From NCBI GenBank assembly GCA_013361075.1, contig JABWAJ010000374.1:1-5963 (forward strand): a stretch of 5,963 nucleotides of DNA. The letters run 5' to 3'. The position numbers were made by a program, and so were the translations under genes. A model generated the notes under the pieces. That model had not been told where the DNA came from, searched no databases, and saw nothing but the letters and a program-made list of their open reading frames with translations. Numbering within the stretch: the stretch's first letter is position 1; each line of letters begins with the position of its first letter. The stretch is from Saprospiraceae bacterium. GTDB taxonomy: Bacteria > Bacteroidota > Bacteroidia > Chitinophagales > Saprospiraceae. Below are positions 1 through 5,963 of the stretch, one piece after another.

Positions 1-1479
1 CATGAGCGCTACAAATCCAAAGAACGCCTCCAATGGGAACGCGATACGGATTGCATAGCCCGTATGGAAGCCTGGATGATTGGAACCGGGATTGCGACTC
101 AGGAAGAAACTGCTGCCATCCATGAAAGTGCTAAAAACTATGCGCGTGATTGTCGCGACCGTGCATGGAAAGCTTTTAATGAACCTTCCCGGCTTGCTGT
201 GGAAGAACTACTGATGATTTATCGGCAACTTGCCCCGGTTTCTCAGGAGGCTGCAAACTTGTCCCGTGACATGCAACAGCACAACCAACCCCTGTACGGT
301 GAGGTCGTCCAAAACGCCCGCCGCATGCAGCAGGCTTTGTTGCTTGCTAAAGCGCCGACTTCGCCGGAACTCGAGGAATGGCTTCGCAAAGCCAGTCTGC
401 GTGCAGCAAAAAACTACCATGCCGATCTCTACAGCACTTCCCCATATTCGGCGCTGAATGTGCCTGTGGTTGCTCCAAAATTTACGGAAAATTCGCCCAC
501 CAAAAACGGGTTTGAAATACTTAATGCTTTTTTTGACCGTGTTTTAGACAACCGCCCTGAATTGTTTGCTTTTGGTGAAGACGTTGGATACATTGGCGAT
601 GTCAATCAGGGATTTGCCGGATTACAAAAGAAATATGGCTCGAGCAGGGTTTTTGACACCGGCATCCGGGAGTGGACGATTATGGGGCAGGCCATTGGCA
701 TGGCCATGCGCGGATTGCGTCCAATTGCTGAAATTCAGTACCTCGATTACCTGCTCTACGGGCTACCAGCGTTGTCCGACGATCTGGCTACCCTCCGCTA
801 CCGCAGCAACGGACAACAACAAGCTCCTGCTATCATCCGCACCCGGGGACATCGGCTGGAAGGCATCTGGCATGCAGGATCACCACTGGGCATGATCATC
901 AATTCGCTTCGGGGTATTTACGTTGCCGTACCACGCAACATGACCCAGGCAGTAGGCATTTACAATACTTTATTGCAATCGGATGACCCGGCTCTTGTGA
1001 TCGAATGCCTCAACGGCTATCGCCTGAAAGAGCGGATGCCCGATAACCTTGGAGAATATTCTGTGCCCCTTGGCGTACCGGAAGTATTGGAGCCGGGCAA
1101 TGATGTTACCCTTGTTACTTACGGCTCTTGTGTAAGAGTAGCCCTGGACGCTTGCCGGATGCTTGAGAAACATGGCATTTCGGTTGAGTTGATTGACGTC
1201 CAAACCTTATTGCCGTTTGACCTGGAGCACCGGATTGTTCAATCCTTGAAAAAAACGAACCGCATTCTCTTTCTGGACGAGGATGTACCTGGCGGAGCAA
1301 CCGCCTATATGCTTCAGCAGGTTATTGAAATTCAAAAGGGCTATCTCTATCTGGATGCGCCCCCGGTAACGCTGACGGCACATGCGCACCGGCCACCTTA
1401 TGGCTCTGATGGAGATTATTTTTCAAAGCCAAATGCAGAAGATGTATTTGATGCCGTTCTTGGACTGGTGAAGGTATAG
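1..1479 (+). CDS. Fused E1 alpha/beta component of a 2-oxoacid dehydrogenase (5' end missing)
   Basis: Thiamine-diphosphate E1 component of a 2-oxoacid dehydrogenase complex, which decarboxylates a 2-oxoacid and passes the acyl group to lipoyl-E2 in the cytoplasm. The frame is open from base 1, so the ATG at 64 is internal; 492 residues are visible. Residues 1-60 (starting HERYKSKERL) match the C-terminal end of E1 alpha. A helical linker to about 160 follows, then a complete E1 beta domain. Beta landmarks are FGEDVG at 191-196, IREWTI with the probable cofactor-activating Glu at 224, the His in IWHAGSP at 291, DVQTLLPFD at 399-407 and HRPPYGSDGDYF from 463. The alpha GDG...N cofactor motif must lie off the left edge. 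Alpha/beta fusions of this kind are common in Bacteroidota. Branched-chain 2-oxoacids are a likely substrate, but pyruvate or another 2-oxoacid cannot be excluded. The family is secure; the substrate is inferred. Confidence 0.93.
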   Translation, partial: HERYKSKERLQWERDTDCIARMEAWMIGTGIATQEETAAIHESAKNYARDCRDRAWKAFNEPSRLAVEELLMIYRQLAPVSQEAANLSRDMQQHNQPLYGEVVQNARRMQQALLLAKAPTSPELEEWLRKASLRAAKNYHADLYSTSPYSALNVPVVAPKFTENSPTKNGFEILNAFFDRVLDNRPELFAFGEDVGYIGDVNQGFAGLQKKYGSSRVFDTGIREWTIMGQAIGMAMRGLRPIAEIQYLDYLLYGLPALSDDLATLRYRSNGQQQAPAIIRTRGHRLEGIWHAGSPLGMIINSLRGIYVAVPRNMTQAVGIYNTLLQSDDPALVIECLNGYRLKERMPDNLGEYSVPLGVPEVLEPGNDVTLVTYGSCVRVALDACRMLEKHGISVELIDVQTLLPFDLEHRIVQSLKKTNRILFLDEDVPGGATAYMLQQVIEIQKGYLYLDAPPVTLTAHAHRPPYGSDGDYFSKPNAEDVFDAVLGLVKV

Positions 1480-1481
1480 CA

Positions 1482-3389
1482 TTAAGGTTTCCTCCACCTC
1501 AATGTCCCCTCTTCTTCTTCCAAATACCCTTCGTCGACCAAATATCCAACGGCGGTCAGTACTTTTTCTTCCTGTGCAGGTGGAAAAGATTTAACAAGCT
1601 GTTCCATGGACAAAGGACCAGCCTGGAGTACTTGTTGGATCCAGTCGCGGTAGGTATTAAACTGATCCGTTGAAATATCGGTTCGGGTTCGTCCGGTGCA
1701 AACGTCGCAGATGCCACAGTTTTTATCTGTTTCCTGCCCAAAATAATGCAGGAGCTGTCGGTTTCGGCAAGTAGGTGTTTCTGCGTAGGCTACTGCTTTG
1801 CGAATGCGTTCGAGGTGCCTGTTTTTGCGAAAAGCGTAAAGCTGCCTGTCAATATCCAGTACAGAGGCATCAACCCGTTCTTTGGTAAAAACCAGTTGGG
1901 GTTTTTCTTTCTGCCGTTTATAATCGACAATTCTGTCTTTGTGCAACAGATTCAGGGCCTTGTCCAGATCCCCTTTGGATAGGTTCAAAAAATTGGCCAA
2001 CTGGCCTTCCCGGACGTTAATTTCGTTTAAAAAAGCGCCCTGATAGGTACGCAAAATGGCTTTAATAATGCGATCCAGCTTTGGATGCCGCAGCAGGTAG
2101 TCGTACAATTCTTCTTTGGTGACCAATATGCGCAGGGTTGAGGGAATCAAAACTGCCTCAGACAAGACAATCCAGCCTGCTTGCTCCAGTACTTTGAGGC
2201 AACTTAACACTTTTATGGCCTTAAAGGAGTAGTTTTTGCAAAACTCGGTCATGTCAAAATCGTAACCTTCCCCTTCGCCACTGCCAATGGCCAGTTGCAG
2301 ATAACTGCCCAGCGCCCGGTAAACCTGCCTGATTTCTTCAATTTCCGGGAATGCAATTTCGTATTGTTCCTCCAGGGAACGGCGGTCATTGTCGTTGTAC
2401 AGCAATACCGCATAAGCTTTTTTTTCATCCCTTCCGGCCCGGCCAGCCTCCTGGTAATAAGCTTCAATACTGTCCGGCAAGTCCATGTGTACCACAATGC
2501 GTACATCTGGTTTGTCAATGCCCATTCCAAAGGCGTTGGTACTAACCATGACGCGTACTTTGTTGGCAATCCAGGCATCCTGTTTGGCGGAACGGATTTC
2601 CGCACTGAGTCCGGCATTGTAAAAATCAGCGCTAATGCCGCGTTGTTTCAAAAAATCTGCAATGTCTTTTGTTTTTTTTCGACTTCTGACATAAACCACC
2701 CCGCTGCCACGCACTCTGGTCAGGATGTCGGCCAATTTTTCTAACTTATTGTCTTCATGCAAGACAGCATAGGAAAGGTTATCACGGGTGAAGCTTTTTT
2801 GAAACACATTGCTCTTTCTGAAAGCCAGTTTTTCCTGAATGTCATCCACCACCTGTTTAGTCGCAGTGGCCGTAAGCGCCAAAACAGGAACATCGGGCAG
2901 CCATTCCCTGATTTGGGCTATTTCTAAGTAAGGCGGCCTGAAATCGTAGCCCCATTGGGAAACACAATGCGCTTCATCTATAGCCAGCAGATTTACCTTC
3001 ATTCGCCGGATGCGGGCTTTGGCCAGGTCAGTTGTCAGCCTTTCCGGAGAGAGGTAGAGGAATTTGGTGTTGCCGTAGGCGCAGTTGTCAAGGATGCGGT
3101 CAATGTCCTGATAAGCCATTCCGGAATAGATGGCCACAGCCGGAACATTCCTTTTCTGAAGATTGTAAACCTGATCTTTCATCAGGGCGATAAGGGGGGA
3201 AACGACAATGCAAATGCCCTCCCGGCAAAGTGCAGGTACCTGAAAACAAATAGATTTGCCCCCGCCTGTTGGCATCAGCGCAAGGGTATCTGCTCCGTCC
3301 AGAACAGACTGGATGATGTCGCTTTGAAGCGGCCTGAACTGATCGTATCCCCAATATTTTTTAAGAACGTCTTGCGGCGAAACGGACAT
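1482..3389 (-). CDS. recQ: RecQ-family ATP-dependent DNA helicase, variant C-terminal architecture
   Basis: 3'-5' DNA helicase for recombination and fork repair, 635 residues from the chosen start. Visible motifs are motif 0 (YWGYDQFRPLQ, 12-22), Walker A TGGGKS (41-46), SPLIALMKDQV (64-74), DEAH followed by CVSQWGYDFRP (138-152), TATAT (173-177), a motif V region NAFGMGIDKPDVR (285-297) and QEAGRAGRD (313-321). Four cysteines (541, 558, 561, 564) have the same spacing as the E. coli RecQ zinc site, but lie about 220 residues after motif VI instead of about 50. The intervening part looks winged-helix-like, and another short helix-turn-helix-like tail ends the protein. No HRDC domain is evident. 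The frame stays open to an ATG at 3485, but that start would lie inside the leuB terminator and upstream of the promoter at 3417-3448. ATG 3389 begins MSVSPQDVLKKYWGY, as family members do; ATG 3410 is the alternative. No Shine-Dalgarno is seen. Confidence 0.95.
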   Translation of the reverse strand: MSVSPQDVLKKYWGYDQFRPLQSDIIQSVLDGADTLALMPTGGGKSICFQVPALCREGICIVVSPLIALMKDQVYNLQKRNVPAVAIYSGMAYQDIDRILDNCAYGNTKFLYLSPERLTTDLAKARIRRMKVNLLAIDEAHCVSQWGYDFRPPYLEIAQIREWLPDVPVLALTATATKQVVDDIQEKLAFRKSNVFQKSFTRDNLSYAVLHEDNKLEKLADILTRVRGSGVVYVRSRKKTKDIADFLKQRGISADFYNAGLSAEIRSAKQDAWIANKVRVMVSTNAFGMGIDKPDVRIVVHMDLPDSIEAYYQEAGRAGRDEKKAYAVLLYNDNDRRSLEEQYEIAFPEIEEIRQVYRALGSYLQLAIGSGEGEGYDFDMTEFCKNYSFKAIKVLSCLKVLEQAGWIVLSEAVLIPSTLRILVTKEELYDYLLRHPKLDRIIKAILRTYQGAFLNEINVREGQLANFLNLSKGDLDKALNLLHKDRIVDYKRQKEKPQLVFTKERVDASVLDIDRQLYAFRKNRHLERIRKAVAYAETPTCRNRQLLHYFGQETDKNCGICDVCTGRTRTDISTDQFNTYRDWIQQVLQAGPLSMEQLVKSFPPAQEEKVLTAVGYLVDEGYLEEEEGTLRWRKP

Positions 3390-3416
3390 AATGACATCTC
3401 TGAAAAACATGACATC

Positions 3417-3448
3417 CAAAGATACGGAAGTGGAACGACTCAAACAAA
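3417..3448 (-). promoter_or_regulatory. Bacteroidota-type promoter for recQ
   Basis: On the minus strand TATCTTTG (3424 to 3417) matches the Bacteroidota -7 consensus TAnnTTTG exactly. Two TTTG copies lie upstream, at 3448-3445 (20-bp spacer, inside the usual range) and 3444-3441 (16-bp spacer). A transcript starting a few bases downstream, near 3407-3412, would leave a leader of about 20 nt before the ATG at 3389. This supports that start over the one at 3485. The motif match is seen; promoter activity is inferred. Confidence 0.68.
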
Positions 3449-3473
3449 AAAGAAGCGGAACAGGATGTTCCGC
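3446..3473 (-). terminator. Intrinsic terminator of the desaturase-leuD-leuB transcript
   Basis: Reading the minus strand, GCGGAACA, loop TCC and TGTTCCGC form a perfect 8-bp stem (3473-3455), followed directly by TTCTTTTTT (3454-3446). This is the classical layout of a Rho-independent terminator. It lies about 90 nt past the leuB stop codon and just before the recQ promoter. The other strand has no T-tract after the stem, so termination should act on minus-strand transcription only. Confidence 0.82.
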
Positions 3474-3563
3474 CCCCAAAAACAACTCAAATCGTTAATT
3501 TTTCAATACCACCAATCAGCAATTGGCCGCATACTTTCATTTTTTTCCGGCTCCGCCGCTGGT

Positions 3564-4679
3564 TTATATTATTGTCGAAACCTGAGCGATCATTTTTTCT
3601 GCCCTGAATTTGAAATATTCGGGCTCAGCAATGAGGCAATAAATCAAATCACCGAACTGTGCACAACCACAGGTGATGGCTGGTTTGAGGTCGGGAGTAC
3701 CAATACCTTTTTCAAGCAGGTACTGAACAGCCCGGCGAACCGCATGGGCCTCTTCGTTCAGATTGAAGTATTCGAGCAACATGGCAGCTGAAAGAATTGC
3801 TGCTGCAGGATTGGCGATATCTAAGCCCGCAGCTTGCGGATAAGAACCATGAATAGGCTCAAACAAAGCCGTCTTTGCCCCGTATGAAGCAGAGGGCAAC
3901 AAACCCATTGAGCCTGCAATTACGCTGGCTTCATCAGAAAGAATATCGCCAAACATGTTGGAGGTCAACATGACATCGAACTGCGCCGGATACTGGATCA
4001 ATTGCATGGCAGCATTGTCTACAAACAGGTAGTCCAGTTCGATATCGGGGTGATTTTTGGCCATTTCGCCAACTACCTCCCGCCATAACCTCGACGTTTC
4101 CAAAACATTGGCTTTATCTACCAGCGTTACTTTTTTTCGGCGTTTCCGGGCATAATCAAAAGCCATTTCCGCGATGCGCTCTATCTCGTAGCGCTCGTAC
4201 ACAGCCATGTCATAAGCACGGTTGCGGTCTTCGCTCCGGCCTTTTTCACCGAAATAAATATCACCGGTCAACTCGCGCAGGATGACCATGTCCACACCTT
4301 CAATCCGGTCGTTTTTCAAGGGAGAAAGGTGAGCCAGACTTTTGTACGTTGTTACAGGGCGTACATTGGCGTAAAGCCCAAGCGACTTACGCAGCTTCAG
4401 CAGGCCTTGTTCAGGCCTGATTTTCGCCGTTGGGTCGTTGTCGTATTTAGGGTGGCCAATGGCACCAAAAAGCACGGCATCAGATGCTGTGCAGGCGTTG
4501 AGCGTATTTTCAGGCAGCGGATCATTGTTGAGGTCAATGGCGATGGCCCCAACGTGAGCATAGACATAATCGAAATGGTGCTTGAAACGATCAGCTACCG
4601 CTTCCAGCGCTTTTACCGCTTGTGTGGTTACCTCCGGCCCGATGCCGTCGCCCGGCAATACGGCAATTTTCTTTTTCAT
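3564..4679 (-). CDS. leuB: 3-isopropylmalate dehydrogenase LeuB
   Basis: Cytoplasmic enzyme of leucine synthesis that oxidises and decarboxylates (2R,3S)-3-isopropylmalate to 4-methyl-2-oxopentanoate with NAD and a divalent metal. It has 371 residues, slightly longer than the usual 350-360. LPGDGIGPEV is at 8-17. The substrate and metal residues known from the Thermus enzyme can be placed at a nearly constant offset: Arg97, Arg107, Arg135, Tyr142, Lys189, Asp221, Asp245 and Asp249. The cofactor loop EPIHGSYPQAAG (274-285) has Gln282 where the Thermus enzyme has the NAD-ribose-binding Asp278. The ATG overlaps the leuD stop as ATGA, so translation is probably coupled. The chosen start gives MKKKIAVLPGDG, the normal N-terminus. 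It is the last gene of its transcript, with a terminator about 90 nt downstream. The relatives isocitrate and tartrate dehydrogenase are less likely given the adjacent leuD and the RELTGDIYFGEKGR motif. Confidence 0.97.
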   Translation of the reverse strand: MKKKIAVLPGDGIGPEVTTQAVKALEAVADRFKHHFDYVYAHVGAIAIDLNNDPLPENTLNACTASDAVLFGAIGHPKYDNDPTAKIRPEQGLLKLRKSLGLYANVRPVTTYKSLAHLSPLKNDRIEGVDMVILRELTGDIYFGEKGRSEDRNRAYDMAVYERYEIERIAEMAFDYARKRRKKVTLVDKANVLETSRLWREVVGEMAKNHPDIELDYLFVDNAAMQLIQYPAQFDVMLTSNMFGDILSDEASVIAGSMGLLPSASYGAKTALFEPIHGSYPQAAGLDIANPAAAILSAAMLLEYFNLNEEAHAVRRAVQYLLEKGIGTPDLKPAITCGCAQFGDLIYCLIAEPEYFKFRAEKMIAQVSTII

Positions 4680-5269
4680 ACCGATTCTCGTTGTTTTTCA
4701 AATGCTGCAATTTCAGCTTTAAGGCTGAGCAGGTAGTCAATGTCGTCGTACCCGTTCAACAGGCACATTTTTTTGTAAGGATCTATGTCAAAATGGGCAG
4801 ACAAACCTTTGGCGGGGATGCCAAAGGTTTGCTGCGAAAGGTCTACTTCAAATTCAGTAGCCGGATCTGCTTCAATGGCTTCAAAAACCTGGTTCAGGAA
4901 TTCGGCAGAGACTTGCACCGGCAACAATCCATTGTTGATGGCATTGCCCCGGAAAATATCTGCAAAAAAACTCGAAACCACTACTTTAAAGCCATAATCA
5001 TACAATGCCCAGGCTGCATGTTCTCTGCTGGAGCCACACCCGAAATTTTTTCCGGCTACCAGAATGGCACCACCATAAATCGGATTGTTCAGCACAAAAT
5101 CCTGTTGTGGCGCACCATTTGCCTGGTAACGCCAGTCGCGGAACAGGTTTTCACCAAAACCATCCCGTGTGGTTGCTTTCAGAAAGCGTGCGGGGATAAT
5201 CTGATCCGTGTCCACATCTTCAGCAGGCAATGGAACAGCAGTTGAGCGAAGTATTTGAAATTTTTCCAT
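4676..5269 (-). CDS. leuD: 3-isopropylmalate dehydratase small subunit LeuD
   Basis: Small subunit of isopropylmalate isomerase. With the iron-sulfur large subunit LeuC it converts 2-isopropylmalate to 3-isopropylmalate, the substrate of LeuB. Its 197 residues are the normal full length. Signatures are DVDTDQIIPARFLK (18-31), the swivel-domain motif GKNFGCGSSREHA (73-85), FFADIFRGNAINNGLLPV (101-118) and a C-terminal LLNGYDDIDYLL (170-181). The start lies 9 nt after the desaturase stop, and the last 4 nt overlap leuB, so the three genes very probably share one transcript. No Shine-Dalgarno is visible before the ATG. Codons for roughly residues 146-156 form a perfect 12-bp inverted repeat (see the repeat entry). 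LeuC, the obligate partner and usual neighbour, is absent from the window and must lie beyond the right edge or elsewhere. Confidence 0.97.
   Translation of the reverse strand: MEKFQILRSTAVPLPAEDVDTDQIIPARFLKATTRDGFGENLFRDWRYQANGAPQQDFVLNNPIYGGAILVAGKNFGCGSSREHAAWALYDYGFKVVVSSFFADIFRGNAINNGLLPVQVSAEFLNQVFEAIEADPATEFEVDLSQQTFGIPAKGLSAHFDIDPYKKMCLLNGYDDIDYLLSLKAEIAAFEKQRESV
4802..4831. repeat. Perfect 12-bp inverted repeat inside leuD
   Basis: On the plus strand the left arm CAAACCTTTGGC (4802-4813) and right arm GCCAAAGGTTTG (4820-4831) are exact reverse complements around the 6-base loop GGGGAT. In leuD mRNA this would be a strong hairpin about 120 nt before the leuB start. No T-tract follows on either strand, so it is not a standard terminator. 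The pairing is seen directly; any role is unknown. Confidence 0.9.
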
Positions 5270-5278
5270 GAGCAGGTC

Positions 5279-5963
5279 TTACGAAATTTTCTGCGTATTG
5301 AACCGAATGACGCCAATTGATGCCAGTAGCATCAGAATTGGATAGGTAAAATCAAATTCAAACCAACGTTTTGCAAAATTGATTGAATCCGGAAATTTGT
5401 GGTGGTTGTTCTGAAACAATTCGCCCATCAGCAAAAAGCCAAGTGGAGAACTGTTGTGGGAATGGTCGCCGTTGTCAAAATTCTGGTATCCGTATTTGTG
5501 GCCGCACCAGTTGACCAAAGCGCCTTGAACCGGCCCGATCAGATAGTGTATCGGCAACAACAGCAACCACCAGGCAGATACATCCTGGAAGAAAATGAGG
5601 TAAAAATAAAACAGCGAATAGGCTACCCCCCAGCCAATGCGAACGATTAAGTTGTCGCCAAATTTATCCATGGCATTCCATACCGGCAGATTTTTGATGA
5701 ACTGCGTATCCGGCAACCGGATGCCACGCACAAATTCATTGTAGATGTCGCGTGTTTTCAACATCATTTGAAAAACATCCTTAAAAAAATGTGGCGAATG
5801 TGGATCCTGTTCTGTATCGCTGTAGGCGTGGTGCATCCGGTGCATGACCGCATAAGCACGGGGGATTAAAAATGACGAGCCCTGAAACAGCCAGGTCAGG
5901 AAATAAAAGACTTTTTCGGTGATTTTGCCCATGCTAAACATTTGGTGGGAAGCATAGCGGTGC
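5279..5963 (-). CDS. Membrane fatty acid desaturase, acyl-CoA desaturase-like (N-terminus missing)
   Basis: C-terminal 227 residues of an integral-membrane di-iron desaturase, which would introduce a double bond into acyl chains. The frame is open to the right edge, so the ATG at 5941 is internal. The first visible residues HRYASH (1-6) are histidine box 1. Box 2 is HRMHH (41-45). NWCGH at 151-155 fits the Asn-x3-His ligand pair of stearoyl-CoA desaturases. Box 3 reads QNNHH (184-188) where HxxHH is usual. Hydrophobic stretches at about 18-36, 107-127 and 129-147 fit membrane segments. It ends 9 nt before leuD on the same strand and so is probably co-transcribed with leuD and leuB. The family (FA_desaturase, SCD-like) is clear. 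Substrate chain, position of the double bond and acyl carrier cannot be read from the sequence. Confidence 0.92.
   Translation of the reverse strand, partial: HRYASHQMFSMGKITEKVFYFLTWLFQGSSFLIPRAYAVMHRMHHAYSDTEQDPHSPHFFKDVFQMMLKTRDIYNEFVRGIRLPDTQFIKNLPVWNAMDKFGDNLIVRIGWGVAYSLFYFYLIFFQDVSAWWLLLLPIHYLIGPVQGALVNWCGHKYGYQNFDNGDHSHNSSPLGFLLMGELFQNNHHKFPDSINFAKRWFEFDFTYPILMLLASIGVIRFNTQKIS

Noticed and set aside
2418..2679. Two runs of eight A on the coding strand of recQ (2425-2418 and 2679-2672), possible slippage or frameshift sites
   Set aside because: Both encode conserved Lys-Lys in a frame that stays intact through all helicase motifs. There is no stem-loop or upstream stimulator that I could identify, so ordinary codon use is enough.
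2295..2744. Plus-strand open frame of 149 codons opposite recQ
   Set aside because: It is antisense to the conserved RecQ motif IV-VI region. Its hydrophobic content follows from the complementary codons.
3548..3558. Small CGGC/GCCG hairpin just after the leuB stop
   Set aside because: The stem is 4 bp and is followed by A residues, not T, on the leuB transcript. The hairpin at 3455-3473 is the real terminator candidate.
2955..3791. Plus-strand open frame of 278 codons spanning the recQ 5' part, the intergenic region and the leuB 3' end
   Set aside because: It is antisense to two well-supported genes, has no recognisable domain and runs through the terminator and promoter. It is a shadow frame.
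4401..4419. CAGGCC and GGCCTG arms with a 7-base loop in leuB, followed by ATTTT on the plus strand, like an antisense terminator
   Set aside because: The stem is only 6 bp, the T-tract is short, and the sequence encodes the conserved RPEQGLLKL stretch. Chance is sufficient.
4622..5245. Plus-strand open frame of 207 codons opposite leuD
   Set aside because: It mirrors the leuD reading frame on the other strand, its residues show no family signature, and it has no start signal.
5659..5666. TAAATTTG on the minus strand, matching the -7 consensus inside the desaturase gene
   Set aside because: There is no TTTG at a suitable distance upstream, and it lies mid-gene with no start nearby. An AT-rich chance match.

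Overview
The window looks like a housekeeping chromosomal segment from a member of the Bacteroidota. The evidence is a fused E1 alpha/beta 2-oxoacid dehydrogenase of the type common in that phylum, LeuB and LeuD with Bacteroidota-like signatures, a Bacteroidota-type promoter (TTTG and TAnnTTTG) upstream of recQ, and no convincing Shine-Dalgarno sequences before the starts. The genus cannot be fixed. I see no mobile element, CRISPR array, tRNA or rRNA, and no gene-free stretch over 300 bases.

Layout: (1) 1-1479, plus strand, is the C-terminal part of a fused E1 alpha/beta component of a thiamine-diphosphate 2-oxoacid dehydrogenase, cut by the left edge. (2) 1482-3389, minus strand, is a RecQ-family helicase whose zinc-cysteine cluster lies far downstream of the helicase core. 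It meets the E1 gene tail to tail with 2 bp between stop codons. (3) 3390-3563 is a 174-bp intergenic region. It holds an intrinsic terminator for the leu genes and, overlapping its T-tract, a Bacteroidota-type promoter for recQ. (4) 3564-5963, minus strand, is a compact operon end read in the order acyl-CoA-desaturase-like gene (cut by the right edge), leuD, leuB. The gaps are 9 nt and then a 4-nt ATGA overlap.

How the genes work together: LeuD (small subunit of isopropylmalate isomerase) and LeuB (3-isopropylmalate dehydrogenase) catalyse consecutive steps of leucine synthesis. The large subunit LeuC, which LeuD needs, is not in the window. The desaturase acts on membrane acyl chains. If the E1 enzyme uses branched-chain 2-oxoacids, as many relatives do, it would make the primers for branched-chain fatty acids. 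Three of the five genes could therefore bear on membrane fluidity, but this is inference, and recQ lies between them.

No clearly new system is visible. The points most worth a second look are a perfect 12-bp inverted repeat inside leuD, the overlapping terminator and promoter before recQ, a His-to-Gln change in the third histidine box of the desaturase, the rearranged C-terminal half of RecQ, and the desaturase-leuD-leuB arrangement without leuC.
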